A stretch of DNA of 64,000 nucleotides from Polynucleobacter sp. MG-Unter2-18 (GTDB taxonomy: Bacteria; Pseudomonadota; Gammaproteobacteria; Burkholderiales; Burkholderiaceae), in the NCBI RefSeq assembly GCF_018687675.1, contig NZ_CP061302.1, positions 1,934,192 through 1,998,191 of the forward strand. The letters are read 5' to 3'. Every line of letters starts with the position of its first letter. Within the stretch, counting starts at the first letter, position 1. Position numbers and translations under genes: made by a program. Positions 21,603-30,135 of this stretch are shown one piece after another. Below the pieces are notes generated by a model, which was not told the origin of the DNA, searched no databases, and was given only the letters and a program-made list of their open reading frames with translations.

Positions 21603-21721
21603 AGTGTTTTCAAGTTTTATTTGATTGAATGATCTTATCAAGAATTGAATCTAACAATACCATCAGGGTAATACTTTTTAACCCCGGCATTTTTCTCATC
21701 CAGCTGGGCAATGATGCCAAT

Positions 21722-21750
21722 AAAAAACCCCGCTTATACGGGGCTTTTTA
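21722..21750. terminator. Rho-independent terminator
   Basis: AAAAACCCCGC / GGGGCTTTTT hairpin placed after the phasin gene on the minus strand; the A-tract on the left serves as its T-run. Confidence 0.75.
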
Positions 21751-21769
21751 TCTGACTGCGATATACCAA

Positions 21770-22327
21770 TTACTTAGTACGACTTTTTGCCGCTTTAGGA
21801 GTCTGACTAAATTGACCCTGCGCACCCTTCATTGCAGTTTCTACACTTTTTTCAAAGTTGGCAAAAGCATCTTGAGTGCTTGAACGTACTTGGTCAAAGT
21901 TTTGCATTGTCGTATTGAATGCAGATGTAAAGGCGCTGACATAAGCCTCTGACCCAGCAGGCGCCTTTGATGTAGCAGCAGCAACAAAGCTCTTTAGGTC
22001 ATCCTGCGATTGATCGATAGCAGCCTCTACAGCCTCAACTAATTCTTGATTACCGCGGCGCAATACTGCAGCAACTTTTTTCTGATAATCAGCAACTTCA
22101 GCAACAGCCTCTTGTACTTCTGGGCTTTGCAGAAGGTCTAATGCTGCTTTTGCATCTTTGCCTTTCATTAACTCAGCTGCCTTAGCTTGTGCATTTGCAA
22201 CAGCCTGTTGAGCAGCTTGGTAATTGATTTCCGCTAACTCTTGAGCATTTTCAAGTGCCGTTTGGCCCAGGGCACGTGCACTTTCTACGGATTTAGTTTG
22301 GTTTTCTGCAAATTGATTTTTGAACAT
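21770..22327 (-). CDS. Phasin family protein
   Basis: 185 aa, alanine-, glutamine- and lysine-rich and fully helical, the usual pattern of PHA granule-coating phasins (ALGQTALENAQELAEINYQA, later FANFEKSVETAMKGAQGQ). Phasins cover the surface of polyhydroxyalkanoate granules. A PHA depolymerase and a broken phasin-like gene occur further along at 34.5-36.2 kb, which suits a PHA-storing cell. Confidence 0.82.
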   Translation of the reverse strand: MFKNQFAENQTKSVESARALGQTALENAQELAEINYQAAQQAVANAQAKAAELMKGKDAKAALDLLQSPEVQEAVAEVADYQKKVAAVLRRGNQELVEAVEAAIDQSQDDLKSFVAAATSKAPAGSEAYVSAFTSAFNTTMQNFDQVRSSTQDAFANFEKSVETAMKGAQGQFSQTPKAAKSRTK

Positions 22328-22521
22328 GATTTTTCCATTAATTGGTTATTTGTTGCACTGCACCATATTAATGGCATATTTGAGGCTTAGCAAGGAAATT
22401 TTGCTGCAAAGCAACATTTTATTTCTGAGAGCGCTCTCTATGGCCTCAATTGACCGTAAGAATCTGCGTTTTCAGGCTGCATGTTTGTCTAGCGGGTAAA
22501 AATGCATTTACCCAAAAACAA

Positions 22522-23082
22522 TTAAGCAGCTTTATTTTTTAAATAGTCAATCACCCAAGCCGGATCACTGTCGCTTGGAAAGATGGGGTAGTGAACAGCC
22601 TCGATCACACCATCATTTGCTATCAGGGTGATGCGCTTTAATAAGGTCATTCCAGCCGCAACAAAGGTGGGCAAGCGCAAAGCTTGCTGAAATCGATAAT
22701 CTGCATCACTTAGCACTGGGAATGGCAAATGCAAACGATCCGCCATTTCTTGTTGATATTCAGTAGATTGCACACTCAGTCCTACAACATCGGCACCAAG
22801 TAACCGAAGATCTTGATAGTAATCCCTAAATGAGCAGCTTTGTGGGGTACATCCCCTTGCTCCCGGAATTTGGTCCCATCCATCTGGCAATGGAACATTG
22901 GGCTGACCTGTCATTGGGTAACAGTAAATCACGATACGCCCCTGAGTCTGACCGAGATTAAATTGGCTATGGGTCGTTGTTTCTAGTGAGATGGCTGGCA
23001 AGCGCATGCCCACTAAGTGATCGGCGGCTCCATCATCTTGAGGGATAGGTAGGTCACCAGGTAATTGATTGAGATTTGTCAT
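22522..23082 (-). CDS. Peroxiredoxin (AhpC/TSA family)
   Basis: 186 aa thioredoxin-fold protein with CTPQSC: Cys78 is the likely peroxidatic residue and Cys83 a possible resolving one, as in some atypical 2-Cys/BCP-like enzymes. LGADVVGLSVQSTEYQQEMA and FPVLSDADYRFQQAL follow the family. It would reduce hydrogen peroxide or organic peroxides in the cytoplasm; no signal peptide is seen. Confidence 0.82.
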   Translation of the reverse strand: MTNLNQLPGDLPIPQDDGAADHLVGMRLPAISLETTTHSQFNLGQTQGRIVIYCYPMTGQPNVPLPDGWDQIPGARGCTPQSCSFRDYYQDLRLLGADVVGLSVQSTEYQQEMADRLHLPFPVLSDADYRFQQALRLPTFVAAGMTLLKRITLIANDGVIEAVHYPIFPSDSDPAWVIDYLKNKAA

Positions 23083-23112
23083 AAATGTAATCTTAGCCTA
23101 CTAAGTCAGGAT

Positions 23113-23679
23113 CTATCTACAAGTCTTTGGCGGCACCGACCTCTTAAGTAATGCGGCCTCGGCCATTGACTCAAACTGTCGACGTAATATATTTTTAATG
23201 AAGAATTCAATCACTACTGATGGCACTAAAGAATTCGGCTCAATTTTGGCGTCGTACTTAAAGGCAGTAAACTCCTTTTCAGAAAATAGTCGCCAACTTC
23301 CCTTGTAATACTTTGTATCTCCACTTAATTGCTCAAAAAGTAATGCTCTGTTGGGGATCTCTACATACTCCAACTCAGAACGCATCTCAAATGGAATGAA
23401 TAGAATTCTTTCCTCAAGTGAACGAGCGACCTTCACTTTATTGCCAGATCTAGAAAGCACTTTTGAGTCGACCACTCCGGGTAGATTTTTAGCGCCCTCA
23501 TAGTCAGTAATGAAAGCAAAAGCTTCACATATAGTGATCGGTACCTCATAACTTGCATTCACCTGAAAGCGATCGCCGGCTCTCGTGACCGCTACTTTTA
23601 AGTCATATGCATTGGATGACTCTTGCGCCAAGGCAATGCCGCACGATGCAATCAGAAAAAAGTAAAGGAGCTGCTTCAT
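23113..23679 (-). CDS. Exported SRPBCC (START/polyketide cyclase-like) protein
   Basis: 188 aa with a signal peptide (KQLLYFFLIASCGIALAQ). The mature part has a START-like pattern (ICEAFAFITDYEGAKNLPGV, VARSLEERILFIPFEMRS, YYKGSWRLFSE), suggesting a lipid- or ligand-binding cup in the periplasm. No partner gene points to a ligand. Confidence 0.7.
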   Translation of the reverse strand: MKQLLYFFLIASCGIALAQESSNAYDLKVAVTRAGDRFQVNASYEVPITICEAFAFITDYEGAKNLPGVVDSKVLSRSGNKVKVARSLEERILFIPFEMRSELEYVEIPNRALLFEQLSGDTKYYKGSWRLFSEKEFTAFKYDAKIEPNSLVPSVVIEFFIKNILRRQFESMAEAALLKRSVPPKTCR

Positions 23680-23754
23680 GCTGGTAATTTAGCAGTATTA
23701 AAGTGATCCGCTTACGAATGCCATCGCAAAAGATTATGGCTCGGCATCCGAAGA

Positions 23755-24438
23755 TTAAATTACTTCCAAGACTTTGGTTAAGTAGCTACCTTCATAATTT
23801 GGTCTCTCACCAATTTCTTCAAAGGGGTGACCTAGGCGATTGACCCAAAATACATCAAAACCGAACCACTTGGCAGCTAGCGCATCCCAAGCATTACTCG
23901 ATACAAAAAGAACCTCTTCTTTTTTAATTGGAAATGCTTTTAAAAGAAGCTCATAGGCTTGCGGAGCAGTTTTAAATAAATGGATGTCTTCTACTGTCAC
24001 CACTTTATCTAAATAAGGCTTCAGGCCGTTACTGTCCACTACAGTAGCGAGCATATCTTTGCTGCCGTTAGACAATATAGCCGTAGAAATAGCTTTTTCT
24101 TTAATGGTCTTAAGAACACTCAAGCTATCTTCAAAACCAGTTAGCTTGGCATATTGATCCATCAGTTGCTTTTCATATTCTGGTGTGAGATTCAAATTCA
24201 TCCGCTTGCAAACATAACGCAATGAACGAATGGTTAGCTCCCAAAATGGGAGATAGTACTTGCTCCCATTTGGGTTGGGGTCGCTCATCGTCACTAAGCG
24301 GGTGTACTCAATTTGACGATCGCGCCACATCAAAGCAAGTGCTTGGCCATGCCCTGGAAATAATTCTTCAGCCAACTGACCCATGGAGTAAACGTCGAAC
24401 AATGTTCCATAGGCGTCAAAGGCAATTAACTTGTACAT
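23755..24438 (-). CDS. Haloacid dehalogenase type II (HAD superfamily)
   Basis: 227 aa. The HAD motifs are present: nucleophile Asp8 in AFDAYGTLFD, TAILSNGSKDML (motif II), the Lys in FKTAPQAY and VSSNAWDALAAKWFG (motif IV). This matches (S)-2-haloacid dehalogenases, though many such proteins act on other substrates. It is the last ordinary gene before the tRNA-Phe repeat region begins. Confidence 0.85.
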   Translation of the reverse strand: MYKLIAFDAYGTLFDVYSMGQLAEELFPGHGQALALMWRDRQIEYTRLVTMSDPNPNGSKYYLPFWELTIRSLRYVCKRMNLNLTPEYEKQLMDQYAKLTGFEDSLSVLKTIKEKAISTAILSNGSKDMLATVVDSNGLKPYLDKVVTVEDIHLFKTAPQAYELLLKAFPIKKEEVLFVSSNAWDALAAKWFGFDVFWVNRLGHPFEEIGERPNYEGSYLTKVLEVI

Positions 24439-24501
24439 AATTTGTCCTATATTTTTTATTATGAATTTCTATTGTCGTTTAAAAAAATATCTTCAGTCCG
24501 C

Positions 24502-24586
24502 AGATAAGAAAACCACCCGAAGGTGGTTTTCTTATCTCTTAGTGGCCCATGGCGGAATCGACCAAAGGGCCTAAGATGTCAAATCC
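24502..24586 (-). repeat. tRNA-Phe 3' fragment with hairpin, leftmost copy
   Basis: 24502-24537 is a perfect 16-bp stem with CGAA loop containing the core AAAACCACC/GGTGGTTTT, the terminator type found next to the intact tRNA-Phe. 24538-24586 is a decayed copy of the 3' half of tRNA-Phe (GGCGGAATCGACCA, then AAGATGTCAAATCC). The stop of the lipoprotein gene lies eight bases further right. It marks the left limit of the array. Confidence 0.75.
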
Positions 24587-24593
24587 TTATTAA

Positions 24594-24989
24594 TCACATC
24601 TTGATAATCTGCCACGCACCTTCTGAGCGACCATCACCAATCTTATCACCGGGCTTGGCATCTTTAGCATAGAAATACAATGGCATGCCATTGAAGGCTA
24701 ACTGCTTTTTGCCATCATCACGGGTAATAACTGAATAGCCGCTAGAGACTGCAGGGCTTCCTTCAACTAATAGTGGCGGCCAGTTCGTTGCGCACATACC
24801 ATTACAAACCGACTTACCCGAACCTCGCGCATCCTTGCTGTAGGTATATAGGGTCATATTATTATTGCCGGCCATTACGCCATCGTTAGCTTTAGTAAAT
24901 GGTGCTAATGCCACGCCAGTCATTGAAGCACAAGCGGCAAGAGTAGCTGTGGCGACTAAGGCAGCCAATAGACTTTTGATTCGATTCAT
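24594..24989 (-). CDS. Secreted lipoprotein-repeat (COG4315-like) lipoprotein
   Basis: 131 aa with lipobox LAAC at residues 17-20 (LVATATLAAC). The mature part has two copies of the COG4315-type repeat (NMTLYTYSKDARGSGKSVCN, then QLAFNGMPLYFYAKDAKPGD), with CNGMCATNWPPLL between. The family is exported and of unknown function. Good AAAGGGG site before ATG. Single-gene segment between two tRNA-Phe fragments. Confidence 0.8.
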   Translation of the reverse strand: MNRIKSLLAALVATATLAACASMTGVALAPFTKANDGVMAGNNNMTLYTYSKDARGSGKSVCNGMCATNWPPLLVEGSPAVSSGYSVITRDDGKKQLAFNGMPLYFYAKDAKPGDKIGDGRSEGAWQIIKM

Positions 24990-25108
24990 GTTTACCCCTT
25001 TGTTAGTTGATTTTGTACTTTAACTCTAATTTATGTCTTTTGCTTTACACGAAATCTATTAATAAGGGCGCCATCCTAATTAACGGAGTCTCATTCGCTG
25101 GCCCAAAT

Positions 25109-25181
25109 GAAAAAGCCATTCGAAGGTCGTTTTAGTGCTTCTTGGTGACCCGAGGTGGAATTGAAAAGGGCCGAGGATGCC
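25109..25181 (-). repeat. tRNA-Phe 3' fragment with decayed hairpin
   Basis: Decayed hairpin at 25109-25133 followed by CTTGGTGACCCGAGGTGGAA and GGGCCGAGGATGCC, a mutated form of the shared fragment. The hydrolase stop codon is 12 bases to its right. The stretch GGAGTCTCAT before it (25085-25094) recurs before the copy at 41.8 kb. Confidence 0.7.
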
Positions 25182-25192
25182 GGATCTGGAAC

Positions 25193-26035
25193 CTATTCCC
25201 CAACAATGAATTGAATTTGACCCGTTTTTATCCACTGAATGACCGCCCTTGAGGTAGCCTCTTCCCTGCCGCCCATTGAATGCAGGTGAGTTCCACCACA
25301 AACATCTCCCGTACCTTCACCACCTTTTACTGTTACTAGATTATTCTTTGAATATGCTGCCACTGTTGCGTAAGGAGTATGAACGCATTGGTCATCTTGG
25401 TGATGAACATTTAGTGCGGATGCCTTTAATGCACCCATATCAAATGACTCTACAGAGTATCCATATGCTCGATTTCGAGAATTTGCATGCGTCATGGCTG
25501 CTGAATGAATGCTTCCCTGAATTTCATTTCCTAAATTTTTAGCGAGCCATTTTGATGAGATAGTTCCATAGCTATGGCCCATGACAAAAAACTTAGTAAT
25601 TCCATATTTTTCCTTTAAGACGGCCATTATTTTTCTAACATCGTCGGCATGCTTTGTGGAAGATCGATAATCATCATTACAAGCTAGTGGAGTGTTGCCT
25701 GGGGCTATTTTATTTTCATCGCTTGGGCAATCCATCACAACAATGGCTATACCTGCTTGAGCAAACAGATCAGTATTATTTTGTAAGTAATTTAAGTTTC
25801 TTTTCCAATCATGTTCTGTCTTGATATTGGCAATACCAGACCAGCCGCGATAAAAAAGTAATGCTGTATCTGATGGTATTGAGGGTTTCAGAAGAATTGC
25901 TCTTTGAACAACCGGAGATTTTGAAAAAACTCCAGACTCCCTACCAACATCGGCCTCTATGAGAATAGGGGTTATTGTTTGGGCTGTCGCAAAGTTAAAA
26001 CAAGCTAAGGCACAAATACTAAATAGCCATTTCAT
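25193..26035 (-). CDS. Exported alpha/beta hydrolase
   Basis: 280 aa with a signal peptide (KWLFSICALACFNFATAQ). Nucleophile elbow GHSYG with Ser155; later HHQDDQCVHTP and GTHLHSMGG give probable acid and His region. It is related to the hydrolase at 47281: both share the HHQ..xCxxTP block and a late GG...C.G...H block. Substrate unknown; the conserved cysteines suggest a periplasmic disulfide. Low-GC third positions compared with neighbours outside the region. Confidence 0.75.
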   Translation of the reverse strand: MKWLFSICALACFNFATAQTITPILIEADVGRESGVFSKSPVVQRAILLKPSIPSDTALLFYRGWSGIANIKTEHDWKRNLNYLQNNTDLFAQAGIAIVVMDCPSDENKIAPGNTPLACNDDYRSSTKHADDVRKIMAVLKEKYGITKFFVMGHSYGTISSKWLAKNLGNEIQGSIHSAAMTHANSRNRAYGYSVESFDMGALKASALNVHHQDDQCVHTPYATVAAYSKNNLVTVKGGEGTGDVCGGTHLHSMGGREEATSRAVIQWIKTGQIQFIVGE

Positions 26036-26125
26036 TTCATAACCCCAGAGTTATATAGGTGAGCAGATTTGCTGACTATGAAACTCTACTCTATTAGTAA
26101 AACATTCAAGGAAACCCGCACATGA

Positions 26126-26176
26126 AAAAGCCACCCGAAGGTGGCGCAAGCCGGCAATGACTAAAACCAAAGATCC
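26126..26176 (-). repeat. Possible strongly decayed tRNA-Phe fragment
   Basis: A short GCCACCCGAAGGTGGC hairpin (26130-26145) of the same type as the others, followed by a sequence that keeps only CCAAAGATCCTAAC of the fragment. The position, a few bases past the stop of the patatin-like gene, fits the pattern, but sequence support is weak. Confidence 0.4.
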
Positions 26177-26181
26177 TAACT

Positions 26182-27288
26182 CTATGCCCAGAATTCTTTT
26201 ATTTTTGGCGCCTCAATTTTTGATCGATCGTAGCCGTTACGCAAAGCACCAGCAATTTGTTTTGGGTCAAGCAAGTCAACACCCTTAGGGGTGCCGGCAA
26301 CTATCCACTTTACTTTTGTACCGGTCGCCTTAATGTCTTCAATATTTTGAGCAACGGGATGAGGAATGGTAGTGAGAATTGCACCCGTCACCCCATCAGT
26401 CAAGGTAATGACCAGAGCTCTTTTTGAGCCAGCAACCAAATCCACATGGGCTGGATTTGAGCAAATTCCCCCATCCATAACGTAACGTTGGCCCAATAAT
26501 GTTGGTCCTGCTACCCCTGGCAAGGAGCTACTTGCTGCTGCACCATGCGCCAAGGGAATGCCATTTTTTCTAGCAACTTGTTGCCCTACAACAATGCGTT
26601 CGCCTGTATAGCAATCAATACCTGTTGTGAACATCCGACCTGTAGGCCAATCTTTTTTACTATCGCCTGTTAATAATGCAACTAGTCTTTCAACGTGATC
26701 GCCGTTTAATTTATTGTTAGCCGCTAAAGCCGCATTGCCGATTATTTTGCGCGTCTCTATGCTCCCATCGGTTGCACTCATATTAATTAGGTCAGCCCTC
26801 ATCTGACTTATATTGGGCTTAGTTAAAGGTGCAATCTTGGCAAAAATATCGGGGAACTTCCCAAAGAAATCAAACTCGGTTCGTAGGCGTGTAAATTCGC
26901 CCGAGAGTAGTGATGAGCCCATATAAGATCCAGCAGAGGTGCCCACTACCATTTCAGGAAGTTGGGTCATATCTAGCCCGGCCTCAATAAGGCCATGAAA
27001 GAATCCGCAATACCAAGCAATGTAATATTCTCCGCCGCCACCGAGCACCATTGTTCGATCGAGGCCTTTTGCTAATTTTGAAACCGTTGGTTTGGTCGCT
27101 ATTGGCAATGACAAGCCATCATCGGCAAATAATTTATTAGATATTTCATCGGCCTTAATTTGAATATTTGACTTTGGGTGCGTTGACTGCGCTTTAGCTG
27201 CATCAGCCATGACTCCTGAAGCACTACTAATGGCCACAGCACCAACAGCGGAAGTTTTTAAAAAATTACGGCGTGAAGATTGCGTCAT
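26182..27288 (-). CDS. Patatin-like phospholipase with Tat signal
   Basis: 368 aa. The N-terminus has a twin-arginine signal (SRRNFLKTSAVGAVAISSA). The patatin domain shows the oxyanion GGGGEY, the nucleophile Ser118 in GTSAG and the catalytic Asp in MDGG. This implies a folded lipid acyl hydrolase exported to the periplasm, unlike RssA-type cytoplasmic patatins. Ribosome-binding site GGAGCC. One-gene segment between tRNA-Phe fragments. Confidence 0.85.
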   Translation of the reverse strand: MTQSSRRNFLKTSAVGAVAISSASGVMADAAKAQSTHPKSNIQIKADEISNKLFADDGLSLPIATKPTVSKLAKGLDRTMVLGGGGEYYIAWYCGFFHGLIEAGLDMTQLPEMVVGTSAGSYMGSSLLSGEFTRLRTEFDFFGKFPDIFAKIAPLTKPNISQMRADLINMSATDGSIETRKIIGNAALAANNKLNGDHVERLVALLTGDSKKDWPTGRMFTTGIDCYTGERIVVGQQVARKNGIPLAHGAAASSSLPGVAGPTLLGQRYVMDGGICSNPAHVDLVAGSKRALVITLTDGVTGAILTTIPHPVAQNIEDIKATGTKVKWIVAGTPKGVDLLDPKQIAGALRNGYDRSKIEAPKIKEFWA

Positions 27289-27336
27289 ATCGGCTCCATT
27301 GATAATTAATCAATTTATAGCAGATCCGCAAATGAG

Positions 27337-27407
27337 AAAACCACCCGAAGGTGGTTTTGGTATTTCTTCGTGGCCCGAGGTGGAATCAACTAGGGCTGAG
27401 GATGCCT
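27337..27407 (-). repeat. tRNA-Phe 3' fragment with hairpin
   Basis: Perfect hairpin AAAACCACC-CGAA-GGTGGTTTT at 27337-27358, identical to the one beside the real tRNA-Phe, then a fragment from TTCTTCGTGGCCCGAGG to GGATGCC. The next cargo stop codon is 14 bases away. Confidence 0.8.
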
Positions 27408-27420
27408 GATCTTTAAGGCA

Positions 27421-28026
27421 TTAGTGATTATGGCCCTTATTATTCATTGGCATCTGACCGTCGATCATTTTCTGATGTTGTTTCATCATGTCGCCATGCC
27501 CATCAGGATGGCAAAACTCATGATCCGAGTTGCCACCCATTTGATGAGGGTTAGCGCTTTTGTATCCCAGAATACTTGGATCAAGCATGCCGGCGATCAT
27601 GGCGATGTGTCCAAATACCAAGAACAAGGCAACGCATATCGCATGAATCTTTAACTTACCCATTTGATCTAGCGCTCGATTAACTAAACCAAACTCTTGT
27701 AGGGCAATCCAGATCAGCGGCAATCCTGCGATGACATAAGTACTAACAGCGATTACATCAATCACTGTTCTCCACTCGCCTGCCTGTGTAATGGGAATAA
27801 TGGCGTTAGTCACAATGTAGTAAATGATTCCAACAAAATAAACGCCCACAGCAATCCCAGAAAAGCGATTGAGGTAATAAACAGCACCATCGAACTTGCG
27901 AGTAAAGAGTAGATATAGCTCAGTGATAGCTAAAGTCTCTGCCAAGATGATTGGGATGGCCATAAAGATAATTAAATTCCAAGGCTGATTAACAGCCAAT
28001 AACTCCATGTAGTGGGTCATGTTCAT
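27421..28026 (-). CDS. Multi-pass membrane protein with His-rich tail (DUF6803-like)
   Basis: 201 aa with four membrane segments (about residues 17-40, 53-77, 88-110, 125-147) and a C-terminal tail rich in His, Met and Asp (DHEFCHPDGHGDMMKQHQ, ending NNKGHNH). It resembles the DUF6803 permease-like group as I recall it. The tail suggests binding of a metal such as copper or nickel; that is inference. GGAGA precedes the ATG. Confidence 0.6.
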   Translation of the reverse strand: MNMTHYMELLAVNQPWNLIIFMAIPIILAETLAITELYLLFTRKFDGAVYYLNRFSGIAVGVYFVGIIYYIVTNAIIPITQAGEWRTVIDVIAVSTYVIAGLPLIWIALQEFGLVNRALDQMGKLKIHAICVALFLVFGHIAMIAGMLDPSILGYKSANPHQMGGNSDHEFCHPDGHGDMMKQHQKMIDGQMPMNNKGHNH

Positions 28027-28094
28027 TGTGTTTCTCCAAAATAAAGGCGTGACTGAGTGTCACAAATCAAACTAACTTGCATTACAAAATTAGC

Positions 28095-28433
28095 TTAGGC
28101 TTTTGGAGGTTTATAGATAAAGTTGATCATTGGCTGGAGAACCAATAATGAGCCTGTTGAAGGCGGAGCTTGGGTTGAGGCTATCGATAACTCAATACTC
28201 AATATTGGAATAACGACTAAACCTAAACAGCACTGATAACTGTCGGCATGGCAAGGTTGATTGGTATTTGTATCTTGAGAGTTGCTCACCAGCTCATCAC
28301 AATGATGGTCTGAGTTATCAGTAACGGCAACTTGATGCTGAGGCTGATGTGCCGATAAATCAATGGGCATCACTGCCGCATGAATCAAGCTGGCGAACAG
28401 ACTAAAGCAAAGAGCGACACATATCCTTCTCAT
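28095..28433 (-). CDS. Exported Cys/His-rich small protein
   Basis: 112 aa with a signal peptide ending near ASLIHA. The mature region has NSDHHCDELV and CHADSYQCC, then a second hydrophobic stretch (VVIPILSIELSIAS) and a FIYKPPKA end. The layout recalls DUF2946-type or other metal-linked exported proteins, but I do not recognise it firmly. It lies just upstream of the His-rich membrane protein on the same strand. Confidence 0.5.
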   Translation of the reverse strand: MRRICVALCFSLFASLIHAAVMPIDLSAHQPQHQVAVTDNSDHHCDELVSNSQDTNTNQPCHADSYQCCLGLVVIPILSIELSIASTQAPPSTGSLLVLQPMINFIYKPPKA

Positions 28434-28463
28434 AATTCCATTTTATGCCCATTTGCTAGATTT

Positions 28464-28478
28464 GTCGTTTTAAACGAC
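28464..28478. repeat. Single 15-bp palindrome GTCGTTTTAAACGAC
   Basis: Same palindrome as the left end of the 61-bp elements, here alone and about 40 bases before the DUF3147 start codon, between two divergent genes. The position would suit an operator. Confidence 0.6.
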
Positions 28479-28516
28479 ATTCCTATAATGGGGCAAGCAA
28501 AAAATTTAAGGCATCT

Positions 28517-28867
28517 ATGGCTTGGATTATTACTAAGTATCTCCTAACAGCAGGAATGGTTGTGTTCATCTCTGAGGCAGCTAAACGCAGTGATAGGTTA
28601 GGCGGCTTTATTGCGGCATTGCCATTAATGACTCTTCTAACACTTGTATGGCTGTATGTAGAAAACCAACCCGAAGAGAAGATAGCTAATCACGCTTATT
28701 ACACCTTCTGGTATGTGATTCCAACATTGCCAATGTTTCTGCTGTTCCCATATTTACTTCCAAGGCTGGGGTTTTGGATGGCTATGGGGACATGCGTAAT
28801 GGCGACAGTTATCTTTTTTGGCTTATTCGCTTTGCTGATGAAAAACTTTGGAATTGATTTGCTCTAA
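28517..28867 (+). CDS. DUF3147 family membrane protein
   Basis: 116 aa with four hydrophobic segments, matching DUF3147 (KYLLTAGMVVFISEAAKRSD, RLGGFIAALPLMTLLTL, YVIPTLPMFLLFPYLLPRLG). Function unknown. Plus strand, against the direction of most cargo genes here. Confidence 0.75.
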   Translation: MAWIITKYLLTAGMVVFISEAAKRSDRLGGFIAALPLMTLLTLVWLYVENQPEEKIANHAYYTFWYVIPTLPMFLLFPYLLPRLGFWMAMGTCVMATVIFFGLFALLMKNFGIDLL

Positions 28868-28872
28868 GAATT

Positions 28873-28933
28873 GTCGTTTTAAACAATATCGACTTACGCA
28901 GGGGTGAATAATTGACTCGTCTTTTTAAGGGAC
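28873..28933. repeat. 61-bp two-palindrome element, decayed copy
   Basis: Begins GTCGTTTTAAACAAT and ends GTCTTTTTAAGGGAC, each a mutated palindrome, with CTTACGCAGGGGTGAATAAT between. Same length as the copies at 30682, 31983 and 48060. A decayed form of the following stretch (GCCGGGGATAGCC) and of the hairpin continues to about 29010. It starts five bases after the DUF3147 stop. Confidence 0.75.
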
Positions 28934-29096
28934 ATTTTATGCCGGGGATAGCCAAGACTAATGGCTTATATCCCTGTAAAGCTAAAAAAAATAGCATAAC
29001 AAGCAGCTTAACAACATCATATCTTTTGGACACAAAATGGCGCATGATAGTCAGATAAGTTCACAAAAAAATGCAACTAAAAAGCAGAGGTATCAA

Positions 29097-29573
29097 ATGA
29101 GCACAAAAATAGATATTGGCATTAACGAAAAAGATCGAAAAGCCATTGCCAAAGGACTATCAGAGCTTTTAGCTGACAGCTACTCCTTATATTTGATGAC
29201 ACATAACTTCCATTGGAATGTGAAGGGCCAGATGTTCAACACCCTTCACACGATGTTCATGGCTCAATATACGGAGCAGTGGGCGGCGCTCGATTTAATC
29301 GCAGAGCGCATCAGAGCACTCGGGGAGCCAGCACCTGGCACTTATAAAGAGTTCTCAAAACTGACCTCAATCAAAGAAGTTGAAGGGGTGCCAAAGGCAA
29401 TGGATATGGTGAGGCATCTTGTTAAGGCTCAAGAAGCTACAGCAAAAACTGCTCGTAAACTTTTTCCCTTGGTTGATAAAGCAAATGATCAACCCTCAGC
29501 AGATCTTCTGACTCAACGACAAGATATCCATGAGAAAACTGCCTGGATGCTAAGAAGTCTATTGGAGGAGTAA
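29097..29573 (+). CDS. dps: Dps family DNA-binding ferritin-like protein
   Basis: 158 aa from ATG 29097 (AGAGG site). The ferroxidase motif HNFHWNVKGQMFNTLHTMF and DLIAERIRALGE places the iron ligands at about His39, His51, Asp66 and Glu70. Dps stores iron, consumes peroxide and protects DNA in stationary phase. It is the only cytoplasmic stress protein with a clear function in the array besides SodC, which is exported. Confidence 0.93.
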   Translation: MSTKIDIGINEKDRKAIAKGLSELLADSYSLYLMTHNFHWNVKGQMFNTLHTMFMAQYTEQWAALDLIAERIRALGEPAPGTYKEFSKLTSIKEVEGVPKAMDMVRHLVKAQEATAKTARKLFPLVDKANDQPSADLLTQRQDIHEKTAWMLRSLLEE

Positions 29574-29588
29574 ATCCCGTATAAATGA

Positions 29589-29656
29589 AAAAACCACCCA
29601 AGGTGGTTTTGGTATTTCTTGGTTGCCCGGGGCGGAATCGGCCAGGACCGAGGACA
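29589..29656 (-). repeat. tRNA-Phe 3' fragment with hairpin
   Basis: Hairpin AAAACCACC/GGTGGTTTT (29589-29610) with a short CA loop, then TTCTTGGTTGCCCGGGGCGG and GGACCGAGGACATG. The lipoprotein stop is 24 bases right. Confidence 0.75.
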
Positions 29657-29679
29657 TGAATCCCTCAAGAGTATGCCGT

Positions 29680-30000
29680 CTATCTATAACCCAGAACATC
29701 GTCCTGAGTTCTTTTTTGACCCTCTAAGAATCTTTTACTACATATTCCCGAACCACTTTGATTTGCGAGCTTTTTTGCGTCTACCTGCATTTGATACATT
29801 GTTTCAAAACAATCTCTTCTATTCACAAACTCAAATGCTTTTGTATGGGTTTGCTTACCCTTATGAAAATAGAAAAAATCTAAAGTCCAGTACTTATCGC
29901 CTGTAATGCTAACGCTCATAGGCGCTGAGTCTAGTGGCGGAGGTTGACTCGCACAGGAAATCAAAAACACCACAATGCAAAGAATAGAAAACTTGTTCAC
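29680..30000 (-). CDS. Small lipoprotein, function unknown
   Basis: 106 aa, start codon GTG at 30000, lipobox LISC at residues 13-16 (FSILCIVVFLISC). The mature part ends in a basic stretch and has two cysteines (RRDCFETMYQ and GICSKRF). No family recognised. One-gene segment. Confidence 0.6.
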   Translation of the reverse strand: MNKFSILCIVVFLISCASQPPPLDSAPMSVSITGDKYWTLDFFYFHKGKQTHTKAFEFVNRRDCFETMYQMQVDAKKLANQSGSGICSKRFLEGQKRTQDDVLGYR

Positions 30001-30084
30001 GTTTGGCTTACTGTCTATAAATCCTCAATTTCCAAGAATTCTATACTTTTTTAACAAGTAAATTCCTGACATCCCAAAATAAAA

Positions 30085-30126
30085 AAAACACCCGAAGGTG
30101 GTTTTGGTGTTTCTTGGTGGCCGGGT
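30085..30126 (-). repeat. Truncated tRNA-Phe 3' fragment with hairpin
   Basis: Hairpin ACACCCGAAGGTGGT followed by TTCTTGGTGGCCGGGTC; only the CCA end and part of the acceptor strand remain. The DM13 gene stop is about ten bases right. Confidence 0.65.
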
Positions 30127-30135
30127 CAAATTTAC

